Positions 54,228-63,374 are shown, counted from the stretch's first letter. The stretch: 64,000 bases of DNA from Nonomuraea dietziae (GCF_014195505.1 NZ_JACIBV010000001.1:3038001-3102000); one strand, 5' to 3'. Program-made: numbers and translations. Notes: a model not told the origin generated them from the letters alone.

Positions 54228-54884
54228 TCACATGCTCCACGCCTCGTGGACCGTGGTGACCGCGGACGAGGACGGCCTGCCCTCGTTCCACGTGACGGCG
54301 GGAGCCCCCGGCACGGCCACGCCGCCGACCGTGATCGAGGCGCTGCGGCACGGCACGAGCTGCATGGACAGGCCGTGACTCACCCCCTGGATCGGGAAGT
54401 CGGCGATGCCGACGGGCCTGGCGTCGAGCGGGTCGCCGATCCTGACCGTGAGGTCGCCCGCCCCCGCGAAGGCGCCTCTGACGGGATCGATCCTGACGTG
54501 CACGGCCGCCCGCTCCACGCGTACGGCAGGCCACGACGGCAGCGCCTTGGCCTCGTCGAAGTGCCGCACGAAGTGCTCCTCGATCCAGCGGGCGAGCCGG
54601 GGCTCGTCGCCGATCACGCGCAGCCCGCCGGGCGTCCACACCACGAGCGCGGCGCCCGAGCCGTACCGCGACCAGTCGACCCGCCACACCGAGGCGTAAG
54701 CGGTGGGCCGCCCCTCCTCGTACAGGGTCACGAACGGATTGGCCCCGGCCAGGAGCGGCTTGCGGGTCACGTAGGGGTCGGCGGCGGCGGTCCCGCCCAT
54801 GACGTTCACTCCCATGACGCCCGCTCCCGCTGTGGCCAGCCCGGCCAGCAGGGCGCGCCTGCGGTTGACGACGATGTTCGGCAT
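54228..54884 (-). CDS. Tat- or Sec-secreted protein of unknown function
   Basis: 218 residues from ATG at 54884. NRRRALLAGLATAGAGVMG at the start resembles a twin-arginine signal followed by a hydrophobic core and TAAA cleavage. The mature part holds FVTLYEEGRPTAYASVWRVD, WIEEHFVRHFDEAKALP and a C-terminal beta-rich half. I do not recognise a family. It is 26 bp upstream of the LuxR-type gene on the same strand and may be co-transcribed. Confidence 0.5.
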   Translation of the reverse strand: MPNIVVNRRRALLAGLATAGAGVMGVNVMGGTAAADPYVTRKPLLAGANPFVTLYEEGRPTAYASVWRVDWSRYGSGAALVVWTPGGLRVIGDEPRLARWIEEHFVRHFDEAKALPSWPAVRVERAAVHVRIDPVRGAFAGAGDLTVRIGDPLDARPVGIADFPIQGVSHGLSMQLVPCRSASITVGGVAVPGAPAVTWNEGRPSSSAVTTVHEAWSM

Positions 54885-54995
54885 GCGCCGATCATGTCCG
54901 GGCGCCGGGCAGGGAGAGAAGCGCGTTGCGGATTCCCGCAGCAGGGGCTTGACTCTCACACCGTGTCACGACGTACTGCTGGAGGAATGCACACG

Positions 54996-55976
54996 ATGAA
55001 CCCTCACGAGGCGGGCTTCGCCCCCGATCTCGCCGACCGTCTGAAGGCCCCCGCCGCCGAGCTGCACGGCCTGGTGATCATGAAGGACGGCCGGCTGGTC
55101 CTCGAGCACTACGGCAAGGGTGAGGACCACTCGTGGGGGATCTCCCACGGCGTGGTCGATTTCGGCCCGGACACGCTGCACGACCTGAGGTCGGTGACCA
55201 AGAGCGTGGTCAGCCTCCTGTACGGCATCGCCCTGGCCGACGGACTGGTGCCCGAGCCGCACGAGCCGCTGCTCGCGCACTTCCCCGAGTATCCCGACCT
55301 GGCGGCCGACCCGCGCAGGGCGGCGCTGAGAGTCGAGCACGCGCTGACGATGACGCTGGGCCTGGAGTGGAGGGAGGATCTGCCCTACACCACGCCCGAG
55401 AACAGCGAGATCGCGATGGAGCTGGCCCCCGACCGGCACAGGTTCGTGCTGGACCGGCCGATCGTCGCCACGCCCGGCGAGAGCTGGAACTACTGCGGCG
55501 GCGCGTCGGCGATCTTGGCCAGACTCGTCGTGAAGGGCACGGGCGAGCCGCTGCCCGAGTTCGCGCGCAGGCGGTTGTTCGAACCGCTGGGCATCACCCG
55601 CTTCGAGTGGTTGGCCGGCGACGACGGGATCCACTCGGCCGCCGCGGGGCTGCGGCTGACGCCCCGCGACCTGGCCGCGATCGGGCAGGCCGTCCTGGAG
55701 GGCGGCGCGGGCGTCATCCCCTCCTCCTGGCTGGAGCAGGCGCTGCGCCCGCGCGTGGAGCTGGGCGAGGGCTCGGCCTACGGCTACCAGTGGTGGCTGG
55801 GCACCGGTCGGCCGACGACGCTGTCCGCCAACGGCAACGGCGGCCAGCGGCTCGTCCTCTATCCGGAGCTGGGCCTCGTCGTCGCGATGACGGCGGGACG
55901 CTACGACGACCCCGACAGCTGGCGTGCGCCCCAGGCCGTCCTCGACGTGCTGCTCGAGGCGCGCACCGAGGCCTGA
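54996..55976 (+). CDS. serine hydrolase, beta-lactamase-related (class C-like)
   Basis: 326 residues. The SxxK motif is SVTK (Ser66, Lys69), the second motif is NYCGG (Tyr166, with Cys where most have Ser) and the third region is GNGGQ, typical of esterase-like members that lack KTG. No signal peptide is visible, so a cytoplasmic esterase or amidase is more likely than a cell-wall enzyme. ATG at 54996 is 10 bp after GGAGG; an ATG at 54987 is too close to it. Substrate unknown. Confidence 0.5.
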   Translation: MNPHEAGFAPDLADRLKAPAAELHGLVIMKDGRLVLEHYGKGEDHSWGISHGVVDFGPDTLHDLRSVTKSVVSLLYGIALADGLVPEPHEPLLAHFPEYPDLAADPRRAALRVEHALTMTLGLEWREDLPYTTPENSEIAMELAPDRHRFVLDRPIVATPGESWNYCGGASAILARLVVKGTGEPLPEFARRRLFEPLGITRFEWLAGDDGIHSAAAGLRLTPRDLAAIGQAVLEGGAGVIPSSWLEQALRPRVELGEGSAYGYQWWLGTGRPTTLSANGNGGQRLVLYPELGLVVAMTAGRYDDPDSWRAPQAVLDVLLEARTEA

Positions 55977-56016
55977 TCACCGGTGTCAAACGCGGGCGCG
56001 CGGGCAGCGGGACAGC

Positions 56017-57072
56017 ATGTTCATCGATCGCGCCGACGCCGGCAGGCGGCTGGCCGTCAGGCTGCTCCATCTGGCGAGTGAGGAGCCCGTGGTACTCGGA
56101 CTGCCGGAGGGCGGCGTGCCTGTCGCCTTCGAGGTGGCCCGCGAGCTCGACGCGCCGCTGGACGTGGCGGGGGTGTCCGCCGAGGGTGAGGGGACAGGGC
56201 ACGGGGGCGACGGGGTCGCGCTCGCCGGCCGTACGGTGATCGTGGTCGGCGACGGGCTCGCCTCCGGCTCGACTGCCAGGGCGGCGTGCGCGGCGGCCAG
56301 GGCGAGCGGGGCGGCCAGGGTCGTCATGGCGGCTCCCCTGCGGGCGCGGGAGGCCGTCGTGCCCGAGGCCGACGAGGTGGTCTGCCTGATCGAGCCCGAA
56401 GGCCCGCGCGCGGTGGGCGAGTGGTACGAGGACTTCGGGCAGGTGACGGAGGCGGACGTGAGCGCCATGCTCGGCAGGGCCGCGACCGCTCCGCGCGCCC
56501 GCGACGTCGAGCTGACCGCGCCGCAGGGCGCGGGCGGCATGGTGGTGTTCGCGCACGGCGGCGGCAGCAGCAGGCACAGCCCGCGCAACAGGCGCGTCGC
56601 CGCGGCGCTCCACGAGGTGCGCCTGGGCACGCTGCTGTTCGACCTGACCCGTCCCGAGGAGGACGTCTTCGACGTCCCGCTGCTGGCCAGACGGTTGAGC
56701 GAGACCGTCCGATGGGTGCGGGAGCGGACGCAGGGAGCGAGCATCGGCTACTACGGCGCCAGCACGGGCGCGGCCGCCGCGCTGTGGTCGGCCGCCGAGC
56801 TGGGCGACGACATCGCCGCCGTCGTCTCGCGGGGAGGCCGCCCCGACCTGGCGGGTCCGCGGCTGGCGGGGGTCACCGCGCCGACGCTGCTGATCGTGGG
56901 CGAGCGGGACGAGCCCGTGCTCACGCTCAACCGCTCGGCGCAGGAACGGCTGCGCTGCCCGAACAAACTGGAGATCGTGCGGGGCGCGACCCACCTGTTC
57001 GCCGAGCCCGGCACCCTCGACACGGTGGCCGAACTGGCCCGCGCGTGGTTCGTCAGGCATCTGAACCGCTGA
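56017..57072 (+). CDS. phosphoribosyltransferase-like domain fused to an alpha/beta hydrolase
   Basis: 351 residues. Residues 1-150 resemble the phosphoribosyltransferase part of known PRT-hydrolase fusions (VVLGLPEGGVPVAFEVAREL, AGRTVIVVGDG, AVGEWYEDFGQVTE). However, about 55 residues of the middle (hood and first catalytic loop) are absent and the PRPP loop reads VGDGLASGSTA instead of VDDGxATGxT. It is therefore probably catalytically dead as a transferase. Residues 165-351 are a hydrolase with Ser249 (GASTG), Asp298 (GERDE) and His326 (GATHLF), all intact. Weak ribosome site. Confidence 0.5.
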   Translation: MFIDRADAGRRLAVRLLHLASEEPVVLGLPEGGVPVAFEVARELDAPLDVAGVSAEGEGTGHGGDGVALAGRTVIVVGDGLASGSTARAACAAARASGAARVVMAAPLRAREAVVPEADEVVCLIEPEGPRAVGEWYEDFGQVTEADVSAMLGRAATAPRARDVELTAPQGAGGMVVFAHGGGSSRHSPRNRRVAAALHEVRLGTLLFDLTRPEEDVFDVPLLARRLSETVRWVRERTQGASIGYYGASTGAAAALWSAAELGDDIAAVVSRGGRPDLAGPRLAGVTAPTLLIVGERDEPVLTLNRSAQERLRCPNKLEIVRGATHLFAEPGTLDTVAELARAWFVRHLNR

Positions 57073-57096
57073 GCTATCTCACAGTAAGCTCGGTGC

Positions 57097-57483
57097 ATGA
57101 AAGTGAGCCCGGATCCGAGCACTGACGCCTTCAACAAGGACTGCCCGGGCAGAGAGGTGTTCGACCACGTGACCAGCCGGTGGGGCATCCTCGTGCTGGC
57201 CGCGCTGCGCCACGGCCCGCTCCGCTTCTACCAGCTGCGCGACCGCATCGGCGGCATCAGCGAGAAGATGCTCTCGCAGAACCTGCGCGTCCTGGCCCGC
57301 GACGGGCTGGTGGAGCGCATGGTGGAACCGGACATCCCGCCCAAGGTCTCCTATCGGCTGAGCCCGCTGGGCCAGGAGGGCTCGGCGCCCCTTCGCGCCC
57401 TGCTCGACTGGATCGCCCTGCGCGCGCCCGACATCCTGCTCGCACAGAGCCGGCACGACACGAACCTTTCCCCTCACTCCTGA
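57097..57483 (+). CDS. HxlR-family transcriptional regulator
   Basis: 128 residues: CPGREVFDHVTSRWGILVLA, ALRHGPLRFYQLRDRIGGIS, EKMLSQNLRVLARDGLVER are the HxlR winged-helix pattern (Cys16 at the position where oxidant-sensing members have their redox Cys). It would respond to aldehydes or thiol stress. TAAGCT lies 6 bp before the ATG, suggesting a leaderless start. Next to the Dyp peroxidase gene, 45 bp downstream. Confidence 0.5.
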   Translation: MKVSPDPSTDAFNKDCPGREVFDHVTSRWGILVLAALRHGPLRFYQLRDRIGGISEKMLSQNLRVLARDGLVERMVEPDIPPKVSYRLSPLGQEGSAPLRALLDWIALRAPDILLAQSRHDTNLSPHS

Positions 57484-57528
57484 GTCACATATCGGGGGCC
57501 CATTCGCCACGGGGAAAGGACTCGACGC

Positions 57529-58902
57529 ATGCCTGTCGACCTCGACAACGCGCAACCCCTCGCCTGGGACTCGGCCACGCTCGACCCTGACACCAGGGAG
57601 ATGCTCGACAACCTCCAGCCCAACATCCTGCGCGCGCACGTCCGCGAGCATCTGAGCGCGCTGTTCATCAGGTTCAACGACGCCTCGGACGGCAGGCGCT
57701 TCCTTCGCGAGGTGGCCGCCACGAGCATGAAGTCGGCGCGCAGGCACCTCGAGGAGGTGCGCGAGTTCGCCAGGAGCGGCAGGAGCGGCACGCCGTACGT
57801 GGGGATCGGCGTCAGCAAGGCCGGCTACCGCGACCTCGGCCACAGCGTCGAGGAGCTGCGCCTGTTCGGCGACCGCGTCTTCCGCGACGGCATGAAGCGC
57901 AGGGTCGGCGAGGTCCACGATCCCGCCGTGACCGAGTGGGAGGCGGCCTACCAGCGTGAGATCCACGTGGTCGTCCTCATCGGCGACGCCGAGGCCGCCC
58001 CTGTGGCCAGGCTCCGCGAGCAGATCCTGGGCATGCTGCCCGACAGCGCGCGGGTGCTGGGCGAGGAGACCGGCAGGGGCATGCGCAACCCCGCAGGTGA
58101 CGGCATCGAGCACTTCGGCTACGTCGACGGCCGCAGCCAGCCGCTCTTCCTTGCCGACGAGGTCGAGCGCGAGCCCCGCAAGCGGTGGAATCCGGCGTTC
58201 CCGCTGGCCAACGTCCTGGTCGCCGACCCGTTCGCGCCGTCGGCCGACCGTCACTTCGGCAGCTACTTCGTCTTCCGCAAGCTGGAGCAGAACGTCAGGG
58301 CGTTCAAGGAGATCGAGCGGGAGCTGGCCGACGCCCTCGGCCTGACCGGCGCCGACCGCGACCGCGCGGGCGCGATGCTGGTCGGCAGGTTCAAGGACGG
58401 CACGCCCGTCACCGCGAAGGCGAAGGCGGGCGGCGGCGCCGTGGCCAACGACTTCACCTTCGACGCCGACGACGGCGCCAGGTGCCCCTTCAGCGGGCAC
58501 ATCCGCAAGACCAACCCGCGCTTCGAGGGCATCAGGCACGTGCTCATGGCCAGGCGCGGCCAGACCTACGGCGAGCGCACCGACCAGCCGTGGGACGAGT
58601 CGCCGCCCGAGACCAGGCCGAGCGCCGGTGTCGGGCTGCTGTTCATGGCGTTCAACTCCAGCCTGGAGAACCAGTTCGAGTTCACCCAGCGCGACTGGGC
58701 CGACAACGCCGACTTCCTGAACCCCGCGACCGGTCACGACCCGGTCATCGGGCAGGGCGAGCGCGACATCAAGGTGACCTTCCCCAGGGTGTGGGGCAGG
58801 CCCGAGCAGTCGCTCCCGCAGGCGCAGGTCTCCCAGACGGTCACGATGCTGGGCGGGGAATACTTCTTCATGCCCTCGCTGGCCTACCTGCGCACCCTCT
58901 GA
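57529..58902 (+). CDS. Dyp-type peroxidase
   Basis: 457 residues. The GxxDG motif is GYVDG with Asp200 (catalytic acid), the proximal haem ligand is His324 in SGHIRKTNPR, and FMAFNSSLENQFEF is the later conserved block with distal Arg. The enzyme uses H2O2 to oxidise dyes, lignin-like or other substrates with haem. No Tat signal, so cytoplasmic (C/D-type) is likely. GGGAAAGGA precedes the ATG. The preceding HxlR gene may regulate it. Confidence 0.5.
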   Translation: MPVDLDNAQPLAWDSATLDPDTREMLDNLQPNILRAHVREHLSALFIRFNDASDGRRFLREVAATSMKSARRHLEEVREFARSGRSGTPYVGIGVSKAGYRDLGHSVEELRLFGDRVFRDGMKRRVGEVHDPAVTEWEAAYQREIHVVVLIGDAEAAPVARLREQILGMLPDSARVLGEETGRGMRNPAGDGIEHFGYVDGRSQPLFLADEVEREPRKRWNPAFPLANVLVADPFAPSADRHFGSYFVFRKLEQNVRAFKEIERELADALGLTGADRDRAGAMLVGRFKDGTPVTAKAKAGGGAVANDFTFDADDGARCPFSGHIRKTNPRFEGIRHVLMARRGQTYGERTDQPWDESPPETRPSAGVGLLFMAFNSSLENQFEFTQRDWADNADFLNPATGHDPVIGQGERDIKVTFPRVWGRPEQSLPQAQVSQTVTMLGGEYFFMPSLAYLRTL

Positions 58903-58958
58903 CCCCACCCCTCCGGGCGATCACCGGAACCGGACATCAGGCAATGGACCGGGCACTC

Positions 58959-58964
58959 TATGAT
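58959..58964 (+). promoter_or_regulatory. -10 box of the nhaA-dsbA gene
   Basis: TATGAT about 18 bp before the ATG at 58983; a GGGGGGAAAGGGA ribosome site follows. Confidence 0.5.
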
Positions 58965-58982
58965 CGTCCGGGGGGAAAGGGA

Positions 58983-60779
58983 ATGTTGCGCGCTTTCTTC
59001 AGGACCGAGGTGGGCAGCACGACCGTGCTGCTCGCCGCGACCCTGCTCGGCCTGCTCTGGGCCAACTCGCCGTGGGCCGAGACCTATGACGCCTTCTGGC
59101 ACATCCAGGCGGGCCTCGCCTTCGGCGACACCACCTTCGAGCTCGACCTGCGCCACTGGGTCAACGACGGTCTCATGGCGGTCTTCTTCTTCGTCATCGG
59201 GCTGGAGATCTCGCGCGAGGTCACCGTCGGCCAGCTGCGCGACCGCCGCCTGATCGCCGTCCCCGCCGTCGCCGCGCTCGGCGGCATGATCCTGCCCGCC
59301 CTCCTCTACTTCGCGATCAACGCGGGCGGCCCCGGCGAGGCGGGATGGGGCATCCCGATCGCCACCGACACCGCCTTCGTCCTCGGCCTGCTCGCCGTCG
59401 TGGGCGCGCGCTGCCCCGATCCGCTGCGCGCGTTCCTGCTCACGCTGGCGATCGTCGACGACGTGCTCGCCATCCTGGTCATCGCGGTCTTCTACACCGC
59501 CGACCTCTCGGTCGTCGCGCTGCTGGTCGCGGTGGCGCTGTTCGCGCTCATCCTGCTCTTGCGCAGGCTGCGGATCTGGCGGCCGCCAGCGTACGTGCTG
59601 CTGGGCTTCGCGCTGTGGGTGGCCACGCTGGAGAGCGGCGTGCACCCCACGCTCGTCGGCATCGCGCTCGGCGCGCTGGTGTTCGTCTACGCGCCGAGCG
59701 AGCACAAGCTGCGTCTGGCGGGCGAGGCCGTACAGGAGCTGGCGGGCGACCCGAGCCCGCGCCTGGCCCGCGAGGCCGCGCTGCGGGTGAAGCGGTCGGT
59801 GTCGATCAACGAGAGGCTGCAGCTGATGCTGCACCCCTGGTCCAGCTACGTGATCGTGCCCATCTTCGCCCTGGCCAACGCGGGCGTACGGCTGGACGCC
59901 GAGTCGCTGCGCCAGGCGGCGACCTCGCCGATCTCCCTCGGCATCGTGGCGGGGCTGGTGCTGGGCAAGCTGGTCGGCATCTCCCTCGGCACGTGGCTGC
60001 CGCTGCGCATGAACTGGGGCCTACTGCCGGGCAATCTGGTGTGGGGCCAGATGCTCGGCGGGGCCGCCGTGTCAGGCATCGGGTTCACTGTCGCGCTGTT
60101 CGTCACCGACCTGGCCTTCGACGATCCCGTCGTGCAGAGCCAGGCGAAGATCGGCATCATCGCCGGTTCGCTGGTGGCGGCGGGGCTGGGCTGGCTGATC
60201 TTCAAGCTGGCCTGGAACCAGGGCGGCGTCTGCGCCCCTCCCGGCCTCGAGCCCGACGAGCCGCTGCCGGACACGCTGGCCGTGCCCGTGCGCGCGGGCG
60301 ATCACTCGCGCGGCCCGGAGGACGCAGCCGTGACGCTCGTCGAGTACGGCGACTTCGAGTGCCCCTACTGCGGGCGCCTGTACGAGATCCTCGAACGGCT
60401 GCGCGAGCGCCGTCCTGACGTGCGGATGGTGTTCAGGCACTTCCCGCTGCGCGAGATGCATCCCCGCTCGCTGCCCGCGGCGCTGGCGGCCGAGGCGGCG
60501 GGCGAGGCGGGCAGGTTCTGGGAGATGCACGACATGCTCTACCGCAACCAGGACCGCCTGGGCGACGCCGAGCTGGAGCGGTACGCCGCCGACCTCGGCG
60601 TGCGCCCGTGGACCGGCCGCGACGAGCACCTGAGGCGGATCGAGGAGGACGAGAGCTCGGGCCTCGACAGCGGCGTGCGCGGCACGCCCACGCTGTTCGT
60701 CAACGGCGCGCGCTACACCGGCCCCCTCACGCTGGAGGCGCTGACCAGGGCTCTACGGGATTCGACACCGATGCCGTAG
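58983..60779 (+). CDS. nhaA: NhaA Na+/H+ antiporter with C-terminal DsbA-like domain
   Basis: 598 residues. Residues 1-425 are NhaA with eleven or twelve helices; the pH-sensor and ion site are present: IPIATDTAFVLGLLA and IVDDVLAI (Asp159/Asp160). NhaA exchanges Na+ or Li+ for protons. Residues 440-598 are a thioredoxin-like DsbA domain with C-P-Y-C at 460-463 and the cis-Pro in RGTPTLFVNG. Fusions of this kind occur in actinobacteria; the Dsb part would lie on the side of the C-terminus, which is cytoplasmic in E. coli NhaA. Its use there is unclear. ATG at 58983, strong ribosome site. Confidence 0.5.
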   Translation: MLRAFFRTEVGSTTVLLAATLLGLLWANSPWAETYDAFWHIQAGLAFGDTTFELDLRHWVNDGLMAVFFFVIGLEISREVTVGQLRDRRLIAVPAVAALGGMILPALLYFAINAGGPGEAGWGIPIATDTAFVLGLLAVVGARCPDPLRAFLLTLAIVDDVLAILVIAVFYTADLSVVALLVAVALFALILLLRRLRIWRPPAYVLLGFALWVATLESGVHPTLVGIALGALVFVYAPSEHKLRLAGEAVQELAGDPSPRLAREAALRVKRSVSINERLQLMLHPWSSYVIVPIFALANAGVRLDAESLRQAATSPISLGIVAGLVLGKLVGISLGTWLPLRMNWGLLPGNLVWGQMLGGAAVSGIGFTVALFVTDLAFDDPVVQSQAKIGIIAGSLVAAGLGWLIFKLAWNQGGVCAPPGLEPDEPLPDTLAVPVRAGDHSRGPEDAAVTLVEYGDFECPYCGRLYEILERLRERRPDVRMVFRHFPLREMHPRSLPAALAAEAAGEAGRFWEMHDMLYRNQDRLGDAELERYAADLGVRPWTGRDEHLRRIEEDESSGLDSGVRGTPTLFVNGARYTGPLTLEALTRALRDSTPMP

Positions 60780-60791
60780 CATCCACGGCTT

Positions 60792-61250
60792 ATGAGCACT
60801 GCCACCTCTCTCCTCCCGCTCCTCTACCTCATCCCGACGCTCATCCTCCTGGTCGTCGGCATCGCGCTGACCGCGCGGGCCAGGGCCGAGCACGGCAGAG
60901 GCGCGACCCTCGGCCTGGTCGGCTGCGTCGTGCTGCTGGTGGCCGCGATCCTGCAGGGCGGCTACCAGGTCATGATCCCCTCGCTGGTCGAGTCGGGCGG
61001 CTTCGAGGTCATCACGATGATGTCCATGATCACCGGCCTGCTGTTCACGGTGCTCAACGTGGTCGGCATCGGGTTGCTGATCTTCGGCGTGGTCGCCCGC
61101 CGCGGCGGGCCGCAGCCCCAGCAGCAGGCGCATGGGCAGGGACAGGGCTGGCAGCAGCCCTACGGCCAGCAGCCCCAGTACCAGCAGCAGCAGCAGCCGC
61201 CGCCGCACCACCCGCAGCAGCCGCCGCCCGGTCAGTGGCCCTCCAGGTAG
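60792..61250 (+). CDS. small membrane protein with Gln/Pro-rich tail
   Basis: 152 residues: three membrane segments (LLYLIPTLILLVVGIAL, LVGCVVLLVAAILQGGYQV, GLLFTVLNVVGIGLLIFG) and a 50-residue tail of Gln, Pro, Gly and Tyr. Such tails are common in actinobacterial envelope proteins. No enzymatic motif. The 3' end overlaps the convergent NAD-binding protein by 19 bp. Confidence 0.5.
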   Translation: MSTATSLLPLLYLIPTLILLVVGIALTARARAEHGRGATLGLVGCVVLLVAAILQGGYQVMIPSLVESGGFEVITMMSMITGLLFTVLNVVGIGLLIFGVVARRGGPQPQQQAHGQGQGWQQPYGQQPQYQQQQQPPPHHPQQPPPGQWPSR

Positions 61251-61987
61251 TCACCCCAGCCGATCGTCCCCGACGGCAGCGCCCGCGTCGTCGCGTGTCC
61301 CGCCCTGAAGGCCCTGCCCAGCCTGCCCGGCACCCGCACCCTGACGATGGGGCGCCGCACCCCCCTCGCGGCCCTCCACCGCTCGGCGAGCTCGGTCATC
61401 GTCAGCACCTCGGGGCCGCCGAACTCCTCGATCCCGCCCGAAGGGCCCTGCCCGACCCGGTCCACCAGGCGGGCCGCCACCTCGCGCACGTCCACCGGCT
61501 GCGCGCTGATCCCCGCGTCGACCAGCAGCAGGGGCAGCCTGGCGAACACCCCGTCGACGAACTCGTGGAACTGCGTCGCCCGCACGATCGAGTACGGCAC
61601 GCCGCCCTCGGCCACGATCCGCTCCCCCTTGAGCTTGGTCATGAAATAGCCCCACGGCACCGCCTCCACCCCCACGATCGAGACGTAGAGCAGGTGCCGC
61701 ACCCCTGCCTTCGCCGCCGCCCCGGCCAGCGCGCGGGTGCCGTCGAGCTCGACCCTGTCGGTGTAGCGGCCCTTGTACGGCGCGGCGGCCAGATGCACCA
61801 CCGCCTCCACCCCCTCGACCGCCGCGGCGACGCCCTCGCCCGTCGTCAGGTCGGCCACGACCCACTCGACCGCTCCCTCGCGGGGCCGCCTGCTCACGGC
61901 GCGCACCTCGAAACCGCCGTCGGTCAGCCGCCGCACGGTCGCCGCGCCCAGCCTGCCGGTGGCGCCTGTCACCAGAATTCGTCTCAT
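61232..61987 (-). CDS. NAD(P)-binding atypical SDR (NmrA-like)
   Basis: 251 residues. ILVTGATGRLGAATVRRL is the TGxxGxxG dinucleotide loop of extended/atypical SDRs, VVADLTTGEGVAAAV follows, and VSIVGVEAVPWGYFMTKLKG ERIV has the Y-x-x-x-K. Members reduce or simply sense NADP(H); substrate unknown. The ATG at 61987 has no ribosome site. Confidence 0.5.
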   Translation of the reverse strand: MRRILVTGATGRLGAATVRRLTDGGFEVRAVSRRPREGAVEWVVADLTTGEGVAAAVEGVEAVVHLAAAPYKGRYTDRVELDGTRALAGAAAKAGVRHLLYVSIVGVEAVPWGYFMTKLKGERIVAEGGVPYSIVRATQFHEFVDGVFARLPLLLVDAGISAQPVDVREVAARLVDRVGQGPSGGIEEFGGPEVLTMTELAERWRAARGVRRPIVRVRVPGRLGRAFRAGHATTRALPSGTIGWGDYLEGH

Positions 61988-62070
61988 GCGGCAAAGACGG
62001 AGTGGTATCGCGAATTGTGACAGCTGGCTATATTCGGGCTAGACAATGGGCCAGGGCGCGGGGGAGATCA

Positions 62071-62421
62071 ATGAGGTCCGAGGGCGACCCCAATCCGACC
62101 GTCAGGATCCGCAGGCCACAGCCGGGGCAGGTGAGCCAGCCGCTGCCCGTGCAGCCAGGACCTCCGGTTCCTCCGGCGCAGTCGACATCCCCTGGGCGAC
62201 CCATGCCGCCGGGGCAGCCGGTGCGGCCGGGCGGCCCTGAGGAGCTCGGGTCGGGGACGGTGCGCCTGCCGTACTCGCCTGACGATCTCCCGCCCGTGGT
62301 CTACGCGCCGCCACCGCAGGCGCGCTGGCGCTGGGCGGTGGTCGCGGTCGTGCTGGCGGCCCTGCTGCTGGCGGGGTTGATCTTCGGGGTGATCAGCCTG
62401 AACAGCGGCGCGCTCCAGTAG
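62071..62421 (+). CDS. Pro-rich protein with C-terminal membrane anchor
   Basis: 116 residues: a basic, Pro/Gln-rich N-terminal part (about 85 residues) and one membrane helix near the end (WAVVAVVLAALLLAGLIFG). A tail-anchored topology. No domain. GGGGGAG at 62060-62066. Function unknown. Confidence 0.5.
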   Translation: MRSEGDPNPTVRIRRPQPGQVSQPLPVQPGPPVPPAQSTSPGRPMPPGQPVRPGGPEELGSGTVRLPYSPDDLPPVVYAPPPQARWRWAVVAVVLAALLLAGLIFGVISLNSGALQ

Positions 62422-62476
62422 AGGATCCTCCAAGAACACCACCGTTCTGAGGCCTCGGCGGCAGGAAGAGCGTCAC

Positions 62477-62926
62477 TCAGAGCTGACGCAGCGTCCTGGC
62501 CAGGCCCTCGGGCGAGTCGCTGCGTGCCACCACCGCGGTGAGCACCTCGCGCAGCGCCCCGATCGCGGCCTCCCCCGACTCGGCGGACAGCCGCCGCTCG
62601 AAGTCGACATGGAAGTCGTGGCCCGCGGCCAGCAGGGCGCGGGCCCGCTCCGTGAGATGCAGCATCTTCACCCTGCCGTCGGCAGGATCGGAGACGCGCT
62701 CCACGAAACCGGCCGCCACCATCTCCTCGACCGTCTTGGCCGCGCCCTGCGGGGTGATCTCCAGTCTGGCCGCCAGCTGGCTGGTGGTCATCGGCCGGAC
62801 GGCGAGCACCTTCAACGCGAAACCGAACGCCGGCCGCAGATGGGTGAACCCGCGCTCGGCCAGATAGTCGTGCAGCTCTGCCACGAACTGGTTGTAGGCC
62901 AGCCCGAGCAGGACCCCGAAATCCAT
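62477..62926 (-). CDS. MarR-family transcriptional regulator (cupin operon)
   Basis: 149 residues, winged helix with TTSQLAARLEITPQGAAKTV and DPADGRVKMLHLT (the D-x-R wing). Divergent from two tandem cupin genes; CAACCATGGTTG and AACCTCGGTT lie between. It is the likely repressor of the cupins and of itself. GAGGAAAG before the ATG. Confidence 0.5.
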   Translation of the reverse strand: MDFGVLLGLAYNQFVAELHDYLAERGFTHLRPAFGFALKVLAVRPMTTSQLAARLEITPQGAAKTVEEMVAAGFVERVSDPADGRVKMLHLTERARALLAAGHDFHVDFERRLSAESGEAAIGALREVLTAVVARSDSPEGLARTLRQL

Positions 62927-62949
62927 GTTGACTTTCCTCTCCAGATAGA

Positions 62950-62975
62950 CAACCATGGTTGAAAACCTCGGTTGT
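62950..62975. promoter_or_regulatory. MarR operator pair
   Basis: CAACCATGGTTG at 62950-62961 is a perfect palindrome, and AACC-TC-GGTT follows at 62964-62973. Two adjacent sites on the cupin promoter; the first shares the CAAC...GTTG form of the other MarR operator in this window. Confidence 0.5.
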
Positions 62976-62999
62976 AGATCTGTGTGGAGGATACACCCC

Positions 63000-63374
63000 A
63001 TGCCAGTCGTCCAGGGAGCCACCGCTCCTGTTTTCACCGTCGGAACCACCCGCTTCACCGGTCTCGCCGCGCCCAGCAGGGGTTCCAAGGAGACCTGTGT
63101 GTGGCGCACCCACGTCGCCCCGCGCACAGAGCCGAACATCCACTCCTTCGACAGGGAGGAGGTGCTCGTCGTCACCTCGGGCTCGGGCGTGGCCCACCTC
63201 GACGGCGTCGCCCACCCCGTCACCTCGGGCGATGCGATCGTGGTGCCGGCCGGAGCCCTCTTCGGCCTGGCCAACCCGCATGACGAGCCGCTGGAGCTGG
63301 TCGTGGCGCTGCCCGTCGGGGCGATGGCCAGGCTCGCCGACGGGAGCATGATCGTCCCGCCCGCGGCCGTCTGA
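63000..63374 (+). CDS. cupin protein, first of a tandem pair
   Basis: 124 residues: EPNIHSFDREEVLVVTSGSG, then AIVVPAGALFGLANPHDEPL. It aligns with the next gene along most of its length (APSRG-S-ETC-WR, DREE), so the two are tandem duplicates. In this copy cupin motif 1 is HSFDREE, with one His and two acids. Ribosome site GGAGG 9 bp before the ATG. Controlled by the divergent MarR protein; substrate unknown. Confidence 0.5.
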   Translation: MPVVQGATAPVFTVGTTRFTGLAAPSRGSKETCVWRTHVAPRTEPNIHSFDREEVLVVTSGSGVAHLDGVAHPVTSGDAIVVPAGALFGLANPHDEPLELVVALPVGAMARLADGSMIVPPAAV

